Below, in pieces: positions 50,865 through 61,978 of a stretch of 64,000 nt of DNA (positions are counted from its first letter, which is position 1; the number at the start of each line of letters is the position of its first letter). The DNA lies in assembly GCF_001048695.1 (NCBI RefSeq), contig NZ_CVRB01000001.1, positions 1,178,001-1,242,000 of the forward strand, written 5' to 3'. The notes below the pieces were generated by a model that did no database searches, had not been told where the DNA came from, and saw only the letters and a program-made list of their open reading frames with translations. Position numbers and translations under genes: made by a program. The stretch is from Neobacillus massiliamazoniensis. Its GTDB lineage: Bacteria; Bacillota; Bacilli; Bacillales; Cytobacillaceae.

Positions 50865-53084
50865 ATGTTTGGAAAGAAATCTAAGAAAGTATTAGATAAG
50901 AAGCTACGTAAAAAACCAAATGAAGCATCAAAAAAACCGTTCAGTAGAATATCCATGGGGCTAAAACAATGGGGGAGCTATATTATTATCCTCTTATTAA
51001 TAGGGGCTCTTACTTATGCGTCTTATACAAATATATACATACTCAGCGATAACCTAAATAATATGGGAAATAAAGAGGTTCCAAGAATGGAACTAATAGG
51101 AAAGATAAGAGATGGTGTTGATACTATTCAGATATATGCTGCAGAGCATGCTTTTAAAGGAGATGATCAAGCAAAAATTGAGCAGAGTACACGTGATTAT
51201 ATTACACAAGTAAGATCTAATATTAGTGATCTACGAAAATTGTCGGGCCCATTCGAGGATAAAAGATTACTAGACTCTTTCAGTAATAATTTTGAAGAAT
51301 ACGTTGCCCAACTTCCCGCTTTTTTTCAGGAATCAATCGCCTCTAATCAGAATTCAACCATTGATAAATACAATGTTTTGTTGACTTATAGTGACAAAAC
51401 TGACAAAGCTCTAGATCAAGTTACTGTTAATGCCGAAAAAGAAAAGGATATGATTATCACTGATTCGAATAAGGATGTCACTAATACTATTACACGAATT
51501 ATGATAGTTTGTATCATTTCTGTTATTTTTGGTCTTTTCATTGCATTTTTATTTACTAGACTCATTCGCCGTTCTGTTAATGGGGTTGAAAAAAATGTTG
51601 AAATCACCACAACTTCCGTTTCTGAAATTCAAAAATCCATTGATATGACAGCGATTAGTGCGCAGGAATTGGATGTTTCGATGAGTAAAGCGAACGAATC
51701 TGTAACGGAACTTGTTTCCTCTATTCAACAGGTGGCCGGGAGCACGAATGAAACGGCTTCTGGTGTGGAGGAAATCTCCGCGGCAATCGAGCAGATGAGC
51801 GCCTCGATTAATTTGGTTGCAGATAGTACCAATCATTTACAAGAATCTTCTGAAGAAACCTCTTCTGCTATTCAAGAAATGATGGCTTCGATTGAACAAG
51901 TGGCAGGCAATGTGGGCAATGCGAGTGTAAGTGTAGAACAAATTTCCTCTTCGCTCGAAGAAATGAGCAAGTCCATTAAAGGGGTAAGTGAAAATGCCGG
52001 CGGTTTAAATCATACCGCTGAACAAACATCGGAAACGGTTAAAGAAATGGTCGTTTCGATTAAGCAAGTAGCTGCAAGTGCACAAACCGTTAACCAACTT
52101 AGCCATTCTGTTAATAATGATGCACTTGAAGGAATGGTCTCTCTCAATGAAACATTGAACGGTATGAATGAAATTTCACAGGTTATTCATCAAGCTAGTG
52201 ACGTGATGGAGAACTTAGGTGCGAATTCTGAAAAAATCGGCAGCATTATCGAAGTGATTGATGATATTGCAGACCAAACCAATCTTTTAGCCCTGAATGC
52301 TGCGATTGAAGCAGCACGTGCTGGAGAGCACGGAAAAGGGTTTGCGGTTGTAGCAGATGAAGTGCGGAAACTCGCGGAACGCTCTGCAAAAGCAACGAAA
52401 GAAATAGCTGTTATCATTAAAGACATTCAAAATGAAACAAGCGTTGCCATTGCCTCGATTAAAGATGGGGAAAATAAAGTAACAATCGGGAATCAACTGG
52501 CAGATAAAACGAACCAGGCCATTAAAAAAATTACAGATGGTATTTCCCAAGTGACAGAGGAAATGAATCAAATTGCCAAGGTCACAGAAGAGCAAACGAA
52601 GAATAGTGTATTGCTCACAGAAGCGGTTGAGAATGTTGCGAAGCAAGCAATAGAAATGACTCATTCGACAAAAGAACAATCGATCACGGCTGAAGAAATT
52701 GTAAAAGGTATCAACGATACAAAGGAACAGGTTCTGCAGATCTCCATTGCAACAGGTGAACAAGCAAAAGGTAGTTATGCTATCGTAAGTGCAGTTGAAA
52801 ATTTTGCAACCCAAATTGATGCTGTAACAAACGCAACGAAGGAACAATCGCTTACAGCAGATGAAATCGTACGCAGTATCACGAGAATTAAAGAAATGGT
52901 TCAACAAATATCGACTGCTGCGAATGAGCAAGCGAATTATGGCGAAGAGATTACTTTAGAGGTTGGAAATGTTTTGAAACAAACTGAGGAATTAAATACT
53001 AGCATTGAAACGCAAACAAGAGAAGTGGAAGAGGTAGTACAAGCGATTACGTGCGTAAAAACACAAGTGGTGAAATTAAAATAG
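50865..53084 (+). CDS. Methyl-accepting chemotaxis protein
   Basis: A 739-residue receptor: cytoplasmic basic N-terminus, helix 1 (about 37-59), a 150-residue helical outer domain of the four-helix-bundle type, helix 2 (about 211-232) and a long signalling coil. The hairpin tip [21 protein letters not shown] is near residues 465-485, followed by [14 protein letters not shown]. No clear HAMP proline is seen after helix 2. The coil after the tip is long, with many EQ and EE pairs that could be methylated. The start follows AAGGGAGAAGG. Ligand unknown. Confidence 0.9.
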   Translation: MFGKKSKKVLDKKLRKKPNEASKKPFSRISMGLKQWGSYIIILLLIGALTYASYTNIYILSDNLNNMGNKEVPRMELIGKIRDGVDTIQIYAAEHAFKGDDQAKIEQSTRDYITQVRSNISDLRKLSGPFEDKRLLDSFSNNFEEYVAQLPAFFQESIASNQNSTIDKYNVLLTYSDKTDKALDQVTVNAEKEKDMIITDSNKDVTNTITRIMIVCIISVIFGLFIAFLFTRLIRRSVNGVEKNVEITTTSVSEIQKSIDMTAISAQELDVSMSKANESVTELVSSIQQVAGSTNETASGVEEISAAIEQMSASINLVADSTNHLQESSEETSSAIQEMMASIEQVAGNVGNASVSVEQISSSLEEMSKSIKGVSENAGGLNHTAEQTSETVKEMVVSIKQVAASAQTVNQLSHSVNNDALEGMVSLNETLNGMNEISQVIHQASDVMENLGANSEKIGSIIEVIDDIADQTNLLALNAAIEAARAGEHGKGFAVVADEVRKLAERSAKATKEIAVIIKDIQNETSVAIASIKDGENKVTIGNQLADKTNQAIKKITDGISQVTEEMNQIAKVTEEQTKNSVLLTEAVENVAKQAIEMTHSTKEQSITAEEIVKGINDTKEQVLQISIATGEQAKGSYAIVSAVENFATQIDAVTNATKEQSLTADEIVRSITRIKEMVQQISTAANEQANYGEEITLEVGNVLKQTEELNTSIETQTREVEEVVQAITCVKTQVVKLK

Positions 53085-53093
53085 GTGGCCTTG

Positions 53094-53137
53094 GGATCAA
53101 ACGCTTTTGCTGATTGAACGAGGGTGTTTGATCCTTT
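53094..53137 (+). terminator. Terminator of the chemoreceptor gene
   Basis: GGATCAAAC and GTTTGATCC arms around a 23-base loop, with TTTCTC after. Confidence 0.6.
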
Positions 53138-53276
53138 CTCCCTTCTTGGGACAAAAGTGAAAATGAACAAGCGTTTTATTCTCCTTTCTTCGAAAAAAGT
53201 GATAAAAATTGGGGACAAAGACTCTTGCGTACTGTATGATAGTTTTAATCAAACAGCTTAAGGAGCGTAGAAAAAT

Positions 53277-55721
53277 GTGTTAGATTTTTTATCCAATCGT
53301 CTTTTTCGTATTTCTGTGAAAAACTGGGTGTTCATCATCCTCTTATACTTTTTTCCTATCTTCGTAGATTTAATGGATCTGCACGATCAATATTTTCATA
53401 ATGTTCTTTGGTTTTTCTACCTCATTCCAACCATCATTCTCGTCTATAACTATGGAGCTAAACTAGGAATATTTACGACTGGAGTGAGCTCTGTTCTATT
53501 TATGATCACGGAATGGAAGCAAACTGAAGGAAACATAAATCATGAACTCGTTACAATTATAGAACTGACGATTGTCAATATCCTTATTACCATTGCTGTC
53601 GGTCTTCTTGTAAAAAGGAACAAGGAGAAGCAAGTTCAATTGAATGAAACGAAAAATCGTCTCGAAAGTATCTTTCATAACCTCGATATTGGGATTTGGT
53701 CCATGAACAGAGAACAAAGTTTACTTATTTCCAATGGGACTGAAAAGATCTATGGATTGCCCCCCGAAAAAGAGGAAAGGAACATTCAATTTTGGAAAAA
53801 GTCTATCTATCAGGAGGATCTCCATATTATAGATAAAATTAACCAAAAATGGGGTAATCAAGACGACTATGAATACGAATACCGAATTATCCGCCCTAGT
53901 GGAGAAATTCGCTGGATACGTGATCGAGGTATTCCTGTTTTTAATGAGAATGGCGATTTAATAAGATATGATGGTACCTACGTTGACATTACAAAACAAA
54001 AGGAACTAGGATTGAAACTAATAGAATCTGAGGAAAGATATAAAAATTTGCTGGAAAAAGCCCTCGTCGGAGTTTACTTAATTCAAAATCATGAGTTGGT
54101 CTATGTCAATCAATGGTTTACTCAAATCCTTGGTTTACACGAAAATGAAGTGCTCGGAACGAATTTTTTGAACTATATCAATCATAAAGATCTGCGACGT
54201 GTGTTTGAAAATATTCAAAAGTTAGCAGATGGAGAGAATACCTTTTTAATTGAAGAAGTTCAAATACTTCCCCCCGCTAGTGAAGTGATGTATCTTGAAT
54301 TACAAGCTGCCCCCACTTTGATGGATGGGTCTCCCGCAATTCTCGGGATTGCGTTAGATGTGACGGATAAAAAGAAGGCAAAAACGGAACTAGAATACAT
54401 GGCCTATCACGATTCTCTAACCGGACTTTATAATATGAATTACGTCAATGATTATTTACAAAAAGATTTTACTGAAAATCAATCCAAAGAGATTCCCGTT
54501 TGTGTAATGTTTTTTAATTTAGACCGTTTTAAGTTAATAAATGATTCATTTGGACATCAAATTGGAGACCAAGTGCTGAAGATTGTTTCTAAACGGTTAC
54601 TTGATCTAATCCGCTCTATCGGGATAGTCGTTCGCGCTGGGGGAGATGATTTTATTCTTTACTTGCCTAATACGAATCCAACTCATGTCAAAGATATTGC
54701 CCAATTTTTATTAAAAGAATTCTCAGAACCTATTTATCTTGAGGAACAGGAGATTCGCTTAGGAGCGAGCATTGGGATTGCCACTATTCTAAGGGATGAT
54801 ACATTAGAAACTGCCTTAAAAAAAGCAAGCTCTGCATTACATCTTGCGAAAGAATATGGGCGAAATCAATACCAAGAGTATTCTGCTGAATATGGAGAAC
54901 TCGCGGATAGAAGAGTGCAGCTTGAACAAGGATTGAGAAAAGCATTTGAACGAAGTGAGCTAGAATTATATTATCAACCGAAGCTTGATATTTTTTCGAA
55001 TCAAATCACAGGTATGGAGTCCCTTTTAAGGTGGAATGATGAGGTTTTAGGGTCCGTTTCTCCCGCCGAATTTATACCGATTGCGGAAGAAACCGGTTTA
55101 ATTATCCCGATTGGGAAGTGGGTTTTAGAGGAGGCTTGCAGGCAAAGCAAGGAATGGCATAAAAATGGCTATTCTTCTATACATGTGTGCGTAAATATCT
55201 CCAGCAAGCAGTTTTTACAGGATGATTTTGTAAGCATGGTGGAGCAGATCTTAGAAGAGACAGGCCTTTGTCCTAAATTTTTAAATCTTGAAATTACGGA
55301 AGGCATTGCCTTATACAACGTTCATGATGCTGTAAACAAATTGGAGAAATTAAAACAAATTGGCGTAAGTATCTCACTCGATGACTTTGGAACAGGCTAC
55401 TCTTCTTTAAGTTACATAAAATCATTGCCCATTGACTTCTTAAAAATCGATCGTTCATTTATTAAAGATATTATTTTAAACTATCAAGATGCGGCAATTA
55501 TTGATTCCATTATCTCTTTAGCCCACTCTCTTGGCCTCAAAGTAGTAGCAGAAGGTGTAGAAGCACACCAACAACTCACAGCCTTAGAACAAATGGGCTG
55601 TGACGAAATTCAAGGATTTTACTTTGCTAAACCAATGGCTAACCATGACTTTGCAAAATTCTTGGGCAAAAAAAATAAACCATCCCAGTCGATGAACTCC
55701 GGTACCCCTAGTGGTGCCTGA
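53277..55721 (+). CDS. PAS-GGDEF-EAL protein, probable c-di-GMP phosphodiesterase
   Basis: An 814-residue protein starting with GTG after AGGAGCG. Order: three to four membrane helices (about 15-115), two PAS domains (135-245 and 250-365), a GGDEF domain and an EAL domain. The GGDEF site reads RAGGDDF near residue 453, and the usual metal Asp pair is FNLDRF, so cyclase activity is doubtful. The EAL domain has MESLLRW (ESL in place of EAL) but keeps NISSKQF, LEITEG, DDFGTGYSS, FLKIDRSF and EGVE, so hydrolysis is likely. The TGA stop is inside a GGTGCCTGACACC repeat. Confidence 0.88.
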   Translation: MLDFLSNRLFRISVKNWVFIILLYFFPIFVDLMDLHDQYFHNVLWFFYLIPTIILVYNYGAKLGIFTTGVSSVLFMITEWKQTEGNINHELVTIIELTIVNILITIAVGLLVKRNKEKQVQLNETKNRLESIFHNLDIGIWSMNREQSLLISNGTEKIYGLPPEKEERNIQFWKKSIYQEDLHIIDKINQKWGNQDDYEYEYRIIRPSGEIRWIRDRGIPVFNENGDLIRYDGTYVDITKQKELGLKLIESEERYKNLLEKALVGVYLIQNHELVYVNQWFTQILGLHENEVLGTNFLNYINHKDLRRVFENIQKLADGENTFLIEEVQILPPASEVMYLELQAAPTLMDGSPAILGIALDVTDKKKAKTELEYMAYHDSLTGLYNMNYVNDYLQKDFTENQSKEIPVCVMFFNLDRFKLINDSFGHQIGDQVLKIVSKRLLDLIRSIGIVVRAGGDDFILYLPNTNPTHVKDIAQFLLKEFSEPIYLEEQEIRLGASIGIATILRDDTLETALKKASSALHLAKEYGRNQYQEYSAEYGELADRRVQLEQGLRKAFERSELELYYQPKLDIFSNQITGMESLLRWNDEVLGSVSPAEFIPIAEETGLIIPIGKWVLEEACRQSKEWHKNGYSSIHVCVNISSKQFLQDDFVSMVEQILEETGLCPKFLNLEITEGIALYNVHDAVNKLEKLKQIGVSISLDDFGTGYSSLSYIKSLPIDFLKIDRSFIKDIILNYQDAAIIDSIISLAHSLGLKVVAEGVEAHQQLTALEQMGCDEIQGFYFAKPMANHDFAKFLGKKNKPSQSMNSGTPSGA

Positions 55722-55725
55722 CACC
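55713..55725. repeat. GGTGCCTGACACC repeat supplying a stop codon
   Basis: The palindrome provides the final Gly-Ala and TGA of the PAS-GGDEF-EAL gene. Confidence 0.85.
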
Positions 55726-55736
55726 CCTTCAATGAG

Positions 55737-55768
55737 AAAAGCACTCAGCTCGGGCTGAGTGCTTTTTG
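55737..55768. terminator. Bidirectional terminator overlapping the VanZ stop
   Basis: AAAAGCACTCAGC and GCTGAGTGCTTTT with a four-base loop and a T-tract on both strands. The minus-strand VanZ stop (55745-55747) lies inside the stem. Confidence 0.88.
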
Positions 55769-56182
55769 TTTGTTCTTTTTCCACAAAAACATACAGATCA
55801 AAAATATGAATGCTCCTGTTGAATCAATCAACACATCTATGATGGATGCGGTTCTTCCGGGTACGTACATTTGATGCCATTCATCTGTACCTGCGTATAA
55901 GGTAGTAAATATCCATGCATATATGTAAGGTCGCGGCTTATTACTGATCGCGGTTTTGAATAAAAGCGCTAGGATCCCAAATACGGTGATGTGAGCTAAT
56001 TTTCGAATATAATAATCAATCACATCAATGATTACTGTATGAATAGAAGGGAAGGCATGTGTGAAGAATCTTGTAAGAAATCCTCGAGTATGCTCATCAT
56101 TATAAACCGGTAGTGCCGTAAAATAGAAAATTTGGATGCACCATAAAAGAACCAATGCCCACCAAAACCATCGTGACTTCAC
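55745..56182 (-). CDS. VanZ family membrane protein
   Basis: A 145-residue protein with four membrane helices. The GTG at 56182 is eight bases after AGGGG; upstream GTG and ATG codons overlap that site. RKLAHITVFGILALLF, TDEWHQMYVPGRTASIIDVLIDSTGA is the complete VanZ signature (E-x-H-Q...GR...D-x2-D-x3-G). Shares its convergent terminator with the PAS-GGDEF-EAL gene. Role unknown. Confidence 0.87.
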   Translation of the reverse strand: MKSRWFWWALVLLWCIQIFYFTALPVYNDEHTRGFLTRFFTHAFPSIHTVIIDVIDYYIRKLAHITVFGILALLFKTAISNKPRPYIYAWIFTTLYAGTDEWHQMYVPGRTASIIDVLIDSTGAFIFLICMFLWKKNKQKALSPS

Positions 56183-56409
56183 AATCATCACCCCTGTGCT
56201 ATTTTAACGTACTTTCACATAGCTGAAAATAGGAGGAATCTACTTCTCTTAAAAGTCATGGCACCTTCGTAGTTTATCTTCTATTCGAAATTTAATCTGG
56301 GTTCTATGAAAATAGGACGGGATATATGTACAATAGTTACATGTGATTGATGGCGATTTGAAGAACAAGAACCATATCTTCTAAAATTAATGACCCTTTT
56401 ATAGGATAA

Positions 56410-57492
<1,083 letters not shown>

Positions 57493-57510
57493 TAAAATAT
57501 TAAATTAGAA

Positions 57511-57617
57511 GCGGATGTCCTTAAGGTTCTGACCTCTTGCTCAACACTCAATATATAGACGTTTCTATAAATTGTAGGTTGAGGGTCTGAGACTTTGTTT
57601 TGGGCATCCTCTTTTTT
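57511..57617 (+). terminator. galR terminator with a nested inverted repeat
   Basis: Outer arms GGATGTCC (57513-57520) and GGGCATCC (57602-57609) followed by CTCTTTTTTT. The roughly 80-base loop contains its own imperfect inverted repeat (TTCTGACC...CTCAAC against GGTTGAGGGTCTGA). Confidence 0.65.
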
Positions 57618-57620
57618 TAC

Positions 57621-57793
57621 GGCTGTCTAAACTTGCCTGTTGATTTGCGCTCCAGGCGCTTCGCTTTCCGCGGAGCCTCCTCGGCGCTTAAGCGCCTGTG
57701 GGGTCTCCCCTGCCCCGTACTCCCGCAGGAGTCTCGCGCCTTCCGCTCCAATCAACATTGTTTCAAAAATCAACAATGACCTTTAACGCAGCC
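57621..57793 (-). mobile_element. MITE-like element, full copy 2 (173 bp)
   Basis: The reverse complement of the element at 17299: it ends GGCTGCGTTAAAGGTC on the minus strand and keeps the GGCGCTTAAGCGCC core. TTTTTTAC and TTTTTAAC flank it, a near-match 8-bp duplication. It separates the galR terminator from the gal promoter region. Confidence 0.8.
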
Positions 57794-57833
57794 TTTTTAA
57801 CAATCAAGCGCCTCAATTGCCATATTACGGTTG

Positions 57834-57871
57834 ATAAAATTTTAATAAAAATATAGGTTAAAATTTTACTA
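57834..57871. promoter_or_regulatory. Two GalR-type operators before galK
   Basis: ATAAAATTTTAAT (core 57835-57844) and TTAAAATTTTACTAA (core 57859-57868), 24 bp apart. They share the TAAAATTTTA core of the palindrome at 56446. Confidence 0.65.
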
Positions 57872-57877
57872 AAAATA

Positions 57878-57906
57878 TTGACCGCGTTTTACCCTTCTAA
57901 TAAAAT
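57878..57906 (+). promoter_or_regulatory. Probable gal operon promoter
   Basis: TTGACC at 57878-57883, a 17-bp spacer and TAAAAT at 57901-57906, giving a leader of about 180 nt before galK. A weaker alternative, TTGATA at 57831, would place the operators in the promoter itself. Confidence 0.6.
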
Positions 57907-58093
57907 AAATTTGAGGTTGCTTTTTCCGAAAATAGCTGATGAAACGTCTGCAATTTTAGGGAAATGATGGTCGGTTTGACAGGCGAGCTATTACACCAGA
58001 CGAATCCGGAAAGTAAAAGCGTGATTACTAGGTGCGGGTTTGTCACACACTAGACGCCGTACCTTTAACTATAGGATCTAGGGGTGAAAGGTA

Positions 58094-59269
58094 ATGATGG
58101 ATATAAAAATGTTGGTAGAGAGGTTTCATGAAATTTTTCCAAAAGAAGAAGGCGGGGACCCTCGTGCATTCTTTTCTCCTGGTAGAATTAACTTAATAGG
58201 AGAACATACGGACTATAACGGCGGGCATGTGTTCCCATGTGCCATCACTTACGGCACATATGGGCTGGCGAGAAAGCGGGAGGACCGGACAGTCAGGATG
58301 TTTTCGATGAATTTCGAGGAAAAAGGAATTATCGAATTTCAGCTGGATGAGATGAATTATGATGTAAATCATAACTGGGCGAATTACCCAAAGGGAATGA
58401 TTCGCTATATTCAGGAAGCTGGCCGGGAAGTGCCTAATGGTCTGGATGTCCTCGTTTATGGAAATATTCCAAATGGGGCCGGGCTCTCCTCCTCTGCCTC
58501 ACTCGAAATGTTGATTGGTGTGATGGTAGACGATATGTTTGCATATCAGATTGATCGTTTGGATTTGGTTAGGCTCGGCAAGAGAGTGGAAAATGAATTT
58601 ATTGGTGTTAATAGCGGGATTATGGATCAATTTGCCGTCGGAATGGGTAAAGAGAACTGCGGTATTTTACTGGATTGTCATACATTGAAATACGAGTATG
58701 CTCCGTTAAATTTATCTGGATATAAGATCGTGATTATGAATACGAATAAACGAAGAGAGCTTGCCGACTCGAAATATAATGAAAGACGGAGTGAATGTGA
58801 AGCAGCTCTTACTCTTCTTCAACAAGGGAAAGATATTCAAAGCTTGGGAGAGTTAAACGAGGCAGAGTTTGAGGCATGGAAGCATCTGATCAAAGATGAT
58901 GTGTTAGAGAAGAGGGCGAAACATGCCGTCTATGAGAATCAGCGGACATTAAAGGCATTACAAGCGTTAAAAGAAGGAGACCTCCTCCGTTTTGGGCAGT
59001 TAATGAACGCTTCCCACGTGTCGTTAAGGGATGATTATGAAGTGACCGGCATCGAATTGGATACCTTAGTCGAAGCCGCTTGGAAACAAGAAGGAACAAT
59101 TGGCGCCCGCATGACAGGCGCAGGCTTCGGCGGCTGCGCCATCGCCATCGTAAAAGATGAAACAGTCGAAACATTCATCCATGAGGTAGGCAGCGAATAC
59201 AAAACCAAAATCGGCTACGAAGCTATCTTCTACATAGCCAGCATCGGCGACGGAGCAAAAGCGTTGTAG
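58094..59269 (+). CDS. galK: Galactokinase
   Basis: A 391-residue GHMP kinase that phosphorylates alpha-D-galactose at C1. [17 protein letters not shown] (sugar site, galactokinase signature), [14 protein letters not shown] (ATP loop) and [14 protein letters not shown] are all present. First gene of galK-galE-galT-galM. ATGs at 58094 and 58097 are both possible after GGGGTGAAAGGT. Its long leader carries no known riboswitch that I recognise. Confidence 0.95.
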   Translation: MMDIKMLVERFHEIFPKEEGGDPRAFFSPGRINLIGEHTDYNGGHVFPCAITYGTYGLARKREDRTVRMFSMNFEEKGIIEFQLDEMNYDVNHNWANYPKGMIRYIQEAGREVPNGLDVLVYGNIPNGAGLSSSASLEMLIGVMVDDMFAYQIDRLDLVRLGKRVENEFIGVNSGIMDQFAVGMGKENCGILLDCHTLKYEYAPLNLSGYKIVIMNTNKRRELADSKYNERRSECEAALTLLQQGKDIQSLGELNEAEFEAWKHLIKDDVLEKRAKHAVYENQRTLKALQALKEGDLLRFGQLMNASHVSLRDDYEVTGIELDTLVEAAWKQEGTIGARMTGAGFGGCAIAIVKDETVETFIHEVGSEYKTKIGYEAIFYIASIGDGAKAL

Positions 59270-59285
59270 TTGGAGTGTGTAAATG

Positions 59286-59357
59286 GGTGCCTGACACCCT
59301 TCGTGGACATTCGTACGTGTGGAGTGGACACTAGGTTGGAGTACGGTGCCTGACACC
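59286..59357. repeat. Two GGTGCCTGACACC repeats between galK and galE
   Basis: Copies at 59286-59298 and 59345-59357, 59 bp apart, in the only sizeable gap of the gal operon. Confidence 0.85.
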
Positions 59358-59392
59358 ACATGTTTGAAACAACATTGAATGGAGGTTGTGTG

Positions 59393-60382
59393 ATGAGTAT
59401 TTTAGTGCTTGGCGGTGCGGGGTATATTGGTTCTCACGCTGTTTATCAGTTAATTGATCAGAATTTTGACGTAGTGGTTGTTGATAATTTACAAACGGGT
59501 CATGCAGATGCGGTTCATCCGAAAGCGAAATTTTATCAGGGCGATATTCGCGATAAAGCCTTTTTGCAATCTGTTTTTGAAAATGAAGAAATTGATGGCA
59601 TCATTCATTTTGCGGCTAGTTCGCTTGTCGGGGAATCGATGACCAATCCGATAAAATATTTTGATAACAATGTGTACGGAACACAAGTCCTTTTAGACGT
59701 AATGAAAGATTACGGCGTTAAGAATATTGTTTTTTCATCCACTGCTGCTACTTACGGCGTGCAGAAAGTTATGCCGATTACAGAGGAAGCGGCAACGATT
59801 CCTACAAATACGTATGGCGAAACGAAATTAACGATGGAAAAATTAATGAAGTGGTGTGATTCTGCTTATGGAATCAAATATGTTTCATTAAGGTATTTTA
59901 ATGTTGCCGGTGCGAGGGCAACAGGAGAAATTGGCGAGGATCATCATCCGGAGACCCATCTTATCCCGGTCGTTCTTCAAGTTGCACTCGAACAGCGTGA
60001 ACATATTTCCGTTTTTGGTGACGATTATGACACTGAAGATGGAACATGCATCCGAGATTATATTCATGTTGAAGATTTAATCGCGGCACACATTCTTGCC
60101 CTCCGCTATTTACAAAATGGCGGCGACAGCAATGTGTTTAATCTTGGCAGCAGCAAGGGCTTTTCTGTAAAAGAAATTGTCGAAGCTGTCCGTGAAGTAA
60201 CCGGACACTCCATCCCGGCGAAAATGGAAGGACGAAGAGCAGGCGACCCAAGTACCTTGATTGCTTCCTCTGAAAAAGCGAAACAAATTCTTGGCTGGAA
60301 GCCAGCCAGAACATCAATCCACCAAATTATCCAAGATGCTTGGAATTGGCACCGTACGAATCCAAATGGATATAAAAAGTAA
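59393..60382 (+). CDS. galE: UDP-glucose 4-epimerase
   Basis: A 329-residue extended SDR interconverting UDP-galactose and UDP-glucose. The ATG at 59393 follows TGGAGG; the frame from 59360 has no ribosome site. VLGGAGYIGSHAVYQL binds NAD, FSSTAATYG carries the Ser/Thr, and YGETKLTME provides the catalytic Tyr-x3-Lys. C-terminal GRRAGDPSTLIASSEKA matches GalE. Second gene of the Leloir operon. Confidence 0.95.
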   Translation: MSILVLGGAGYIGSHAVYQLIDQNFDVVVVDNLQTGHADAVHPKAKFYQGDIRDKAFLQSVFENEEIDGIIHFAASSLVGESMTNPIKYFDNNVYGTQVLLDVMKDYGVKNIVFSSTAATYGVQKVMPITEEAATIPTNTYGETKLTMEKLMKWCDSAYGIKYVSLRYFNVAGARATGEIGEDHHPETHLIPVVLQVALEQREHISVFGDDYDTEDGTCIRDYIHVEDLIAAHILALRYLQNGGDSNVFNLGSSKGFSVKEIVEAVREVTGHSIPAKMEGRRAGDPSTLIASSEKAKQILGWKPARTSIHQIIQDAWNWHRTNPNGYKK

Positions 60383-60395
60383 GGAGCTAAAAACC

Positions 60396-61925
60396 ATGGA
60401 CGTTTACGTTACTGTAAATCAGCTTGTTCACAAAGCCGTATCATTGGGATTGATTCAACCGGATGATGAAATTTATGCACGAAATCAAATCATGGCACTC
60501 TTAGATCTGACTGACTTCCCGGAACGGCAAGCGATTGATCATGAACAAGCGGTGGGTCAAGGGAAGGATATTCCTGATCTGCTCGATGAATTGACGCTAT
60601 TTGCTGTTCAAACGGGACTCATTGAAGATTTGCTGGATGAAAGAGAAATATTAAGCAGTAAAATGATGAACATCTTTATGCCTAAGCCTTCCGAGGTCAA
60701 TAAGACTTTTTATGAAAAATGGGCAGTAAAGCCTGAAAACGCAACGAACTTTTTCTACGAATTGAGCAAAAACAGCCAGTATATTCAAACAAAAAGAGTG
60801 CAGAAAAACATTCAGTATAAAACAGATACTCCCTATGGGGAAATCGATATCACGATTAATCTGTCAAAGCCTGAAAAGGATCCAAAGGAGATTGCACGCG
60901 AGCGGGAGATGAAAGCTTCTTCAGCCAATTACCCTAAGTGCTTACTTTGTTCGGAAAATGAGGGATATGCAGGGAGAATTGGCCATCCAGCGAGGTCGAA
61001 TCACCGAATAATCAAGCTAGAGCTAACAGGAGAGTCGTGGTTTTTCCAATATTCCCCGTACGTTTACTATCATGAGCATTGCATCGTCTTATCACATGAA
61101 CATCGAGATATGGTCATCAACCGCGAGGCGTTTCAAAGGTTAATAGAATTTGTTGAGAAGTTCCCTCATTATTTTATTGGCTCCAATGCCGATTTGCCAA
61201 TTGTCGGCGGCTCCATTTTATCCCATGATCATTATCAAGGGGGAAACTATGAGTTTGCCATGGCAAAGGCTCAGGATGAAATGATTTTTACATTGGAGTC
61301 TTTCCCGACCATTAAGGCAGCAACCATAAAGTGGCCGATGTCTGTCATTCGATTAAGGGGCAAAGACAAGGAAGCTCTCGTAGCTGCTAGTGATTTTATT
61401 TTAGTAAAATGGAAGAAATATACTGATATCGATGCGAACATTTTCGCATTTACAGGTAAGACCAGACATAATACCATCACACCAATTGTAAGGATCCGTG
61501 AAGACGCTTATGAAGTTGACCTTGTTTTACGCAATAACCGTACGGATGAGTTGCACCCGCTGGGAATCTTCCATCCACATGGAGATGTGCATCATATAAA
61601 AAAAGAAAACATCGGGTTAATCGAAGTGATGGGTCTGGCGGTTCTTCCCCCACGCTTGAAAACTGAATTGATTGAAGTCGAAAACTATTTGTTGGATCTG
61701 CCCAATCAGGTGGAAGACTACCACCTTCCGTGGGCACAAGAAATGAAAATCCGCTACCACAATCAATTGACGGCAGAGAGCGTAACGGAAATCGTCCAAA
61801 AAGAAGTCGGCCTCAAATTCTTACGCGCACTCGAAAACGCAGGCGTATATAAACGGACCGAAGAAGGGCAGAAAGCCTTCCAAAAATTCATCACATCGTT
61901 GGGCTCCACCTCTTTTGGTGCCTGA
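60396..61925 (+). CDS. galT: Galactose-1-phosphate uridylyltransferase, class II
   Basis: A 509-residue enzyme exchanging UMP between UDP-glucose and galactose-1-phosphate. The length and sequence fit the Firmicutes class II GalT rather than the shorter E. coli type. SNADLPIVGGSILSHDHYQGG, HNTITPIVRIRE and FHPHGDVHHIKKENIGLIE are family blocks. The ATG at 60396 follows TAAGGAG, 13 bp after galE. Its last residues and TGA come from a GGTGCCTGACACC repeat, so the natural C-terminus was probably changed by the repeat. Confidence 0.95.
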   Translation: MDVYVTVNQLVHKAVSLGLIQPDDEIYARNQIMALLDLTDFPERQAIDHEQAVGQGKDIPDLLDELTLFAVQTGLIEDLLDEREILSSKMMNIFMPKPSEVNKTFYEKWAVKPENATNFFYELSKNSQYIQTKRVQKNIQYKTDTPYGEIDITINLSKPEKDPKEIAREREMKASSANYPKCLLCSENEGYAGRIGHPARSNHRIIKLELTGESWFFQYSPYVYYHEHCIVLSHEHRDMVINREAFQRLIEFVEKFPHYFIGSNADLPIVGGSILSHDHYQGGNYEFAMAKAQDEMIFTLESFPTIKAATIKWPMSVIRLRGKDKEALVAASDFILVKWKKYTDIDANIFAFTGKTRHNTITPIVRIREDAYEVDLVLRNNRTDELHPLGIFHPHGDVHHIKKENIGLIEVMGLAVLPPRLKTELIEVENYLLDLPNQVEDYHLPWAQEMKIRYHNQLTAESVTEIVQKEVGLKFLRALENAGVYKRTEEGQKAFQKFITSLGSTSFGA

Positions 61926-61929
61926 CACC
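61917..61929. repeat. GGTGCCTGACACC repeat supplying a stop codon
   Basis: The palindrome encodes the final Gly-Ala and TGA of galT. Confidence 0.85.
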
Positions 61930-61978
61930 GGATGTTATATAAACCAATACAAACTGAGAGAGATAGGAGACGGGATGG

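Noticed and set aside
57907..58093. Known riboswitch in the long galK leader
   Set aside because: I see no conserved motif of a described class; only weak local inverted repeats.
60261..60395. galT start at 60261 within galE
   Set aside because: The ATG at 60396 has TAAGGAG at the right distance and gives the expected family N-terminus.
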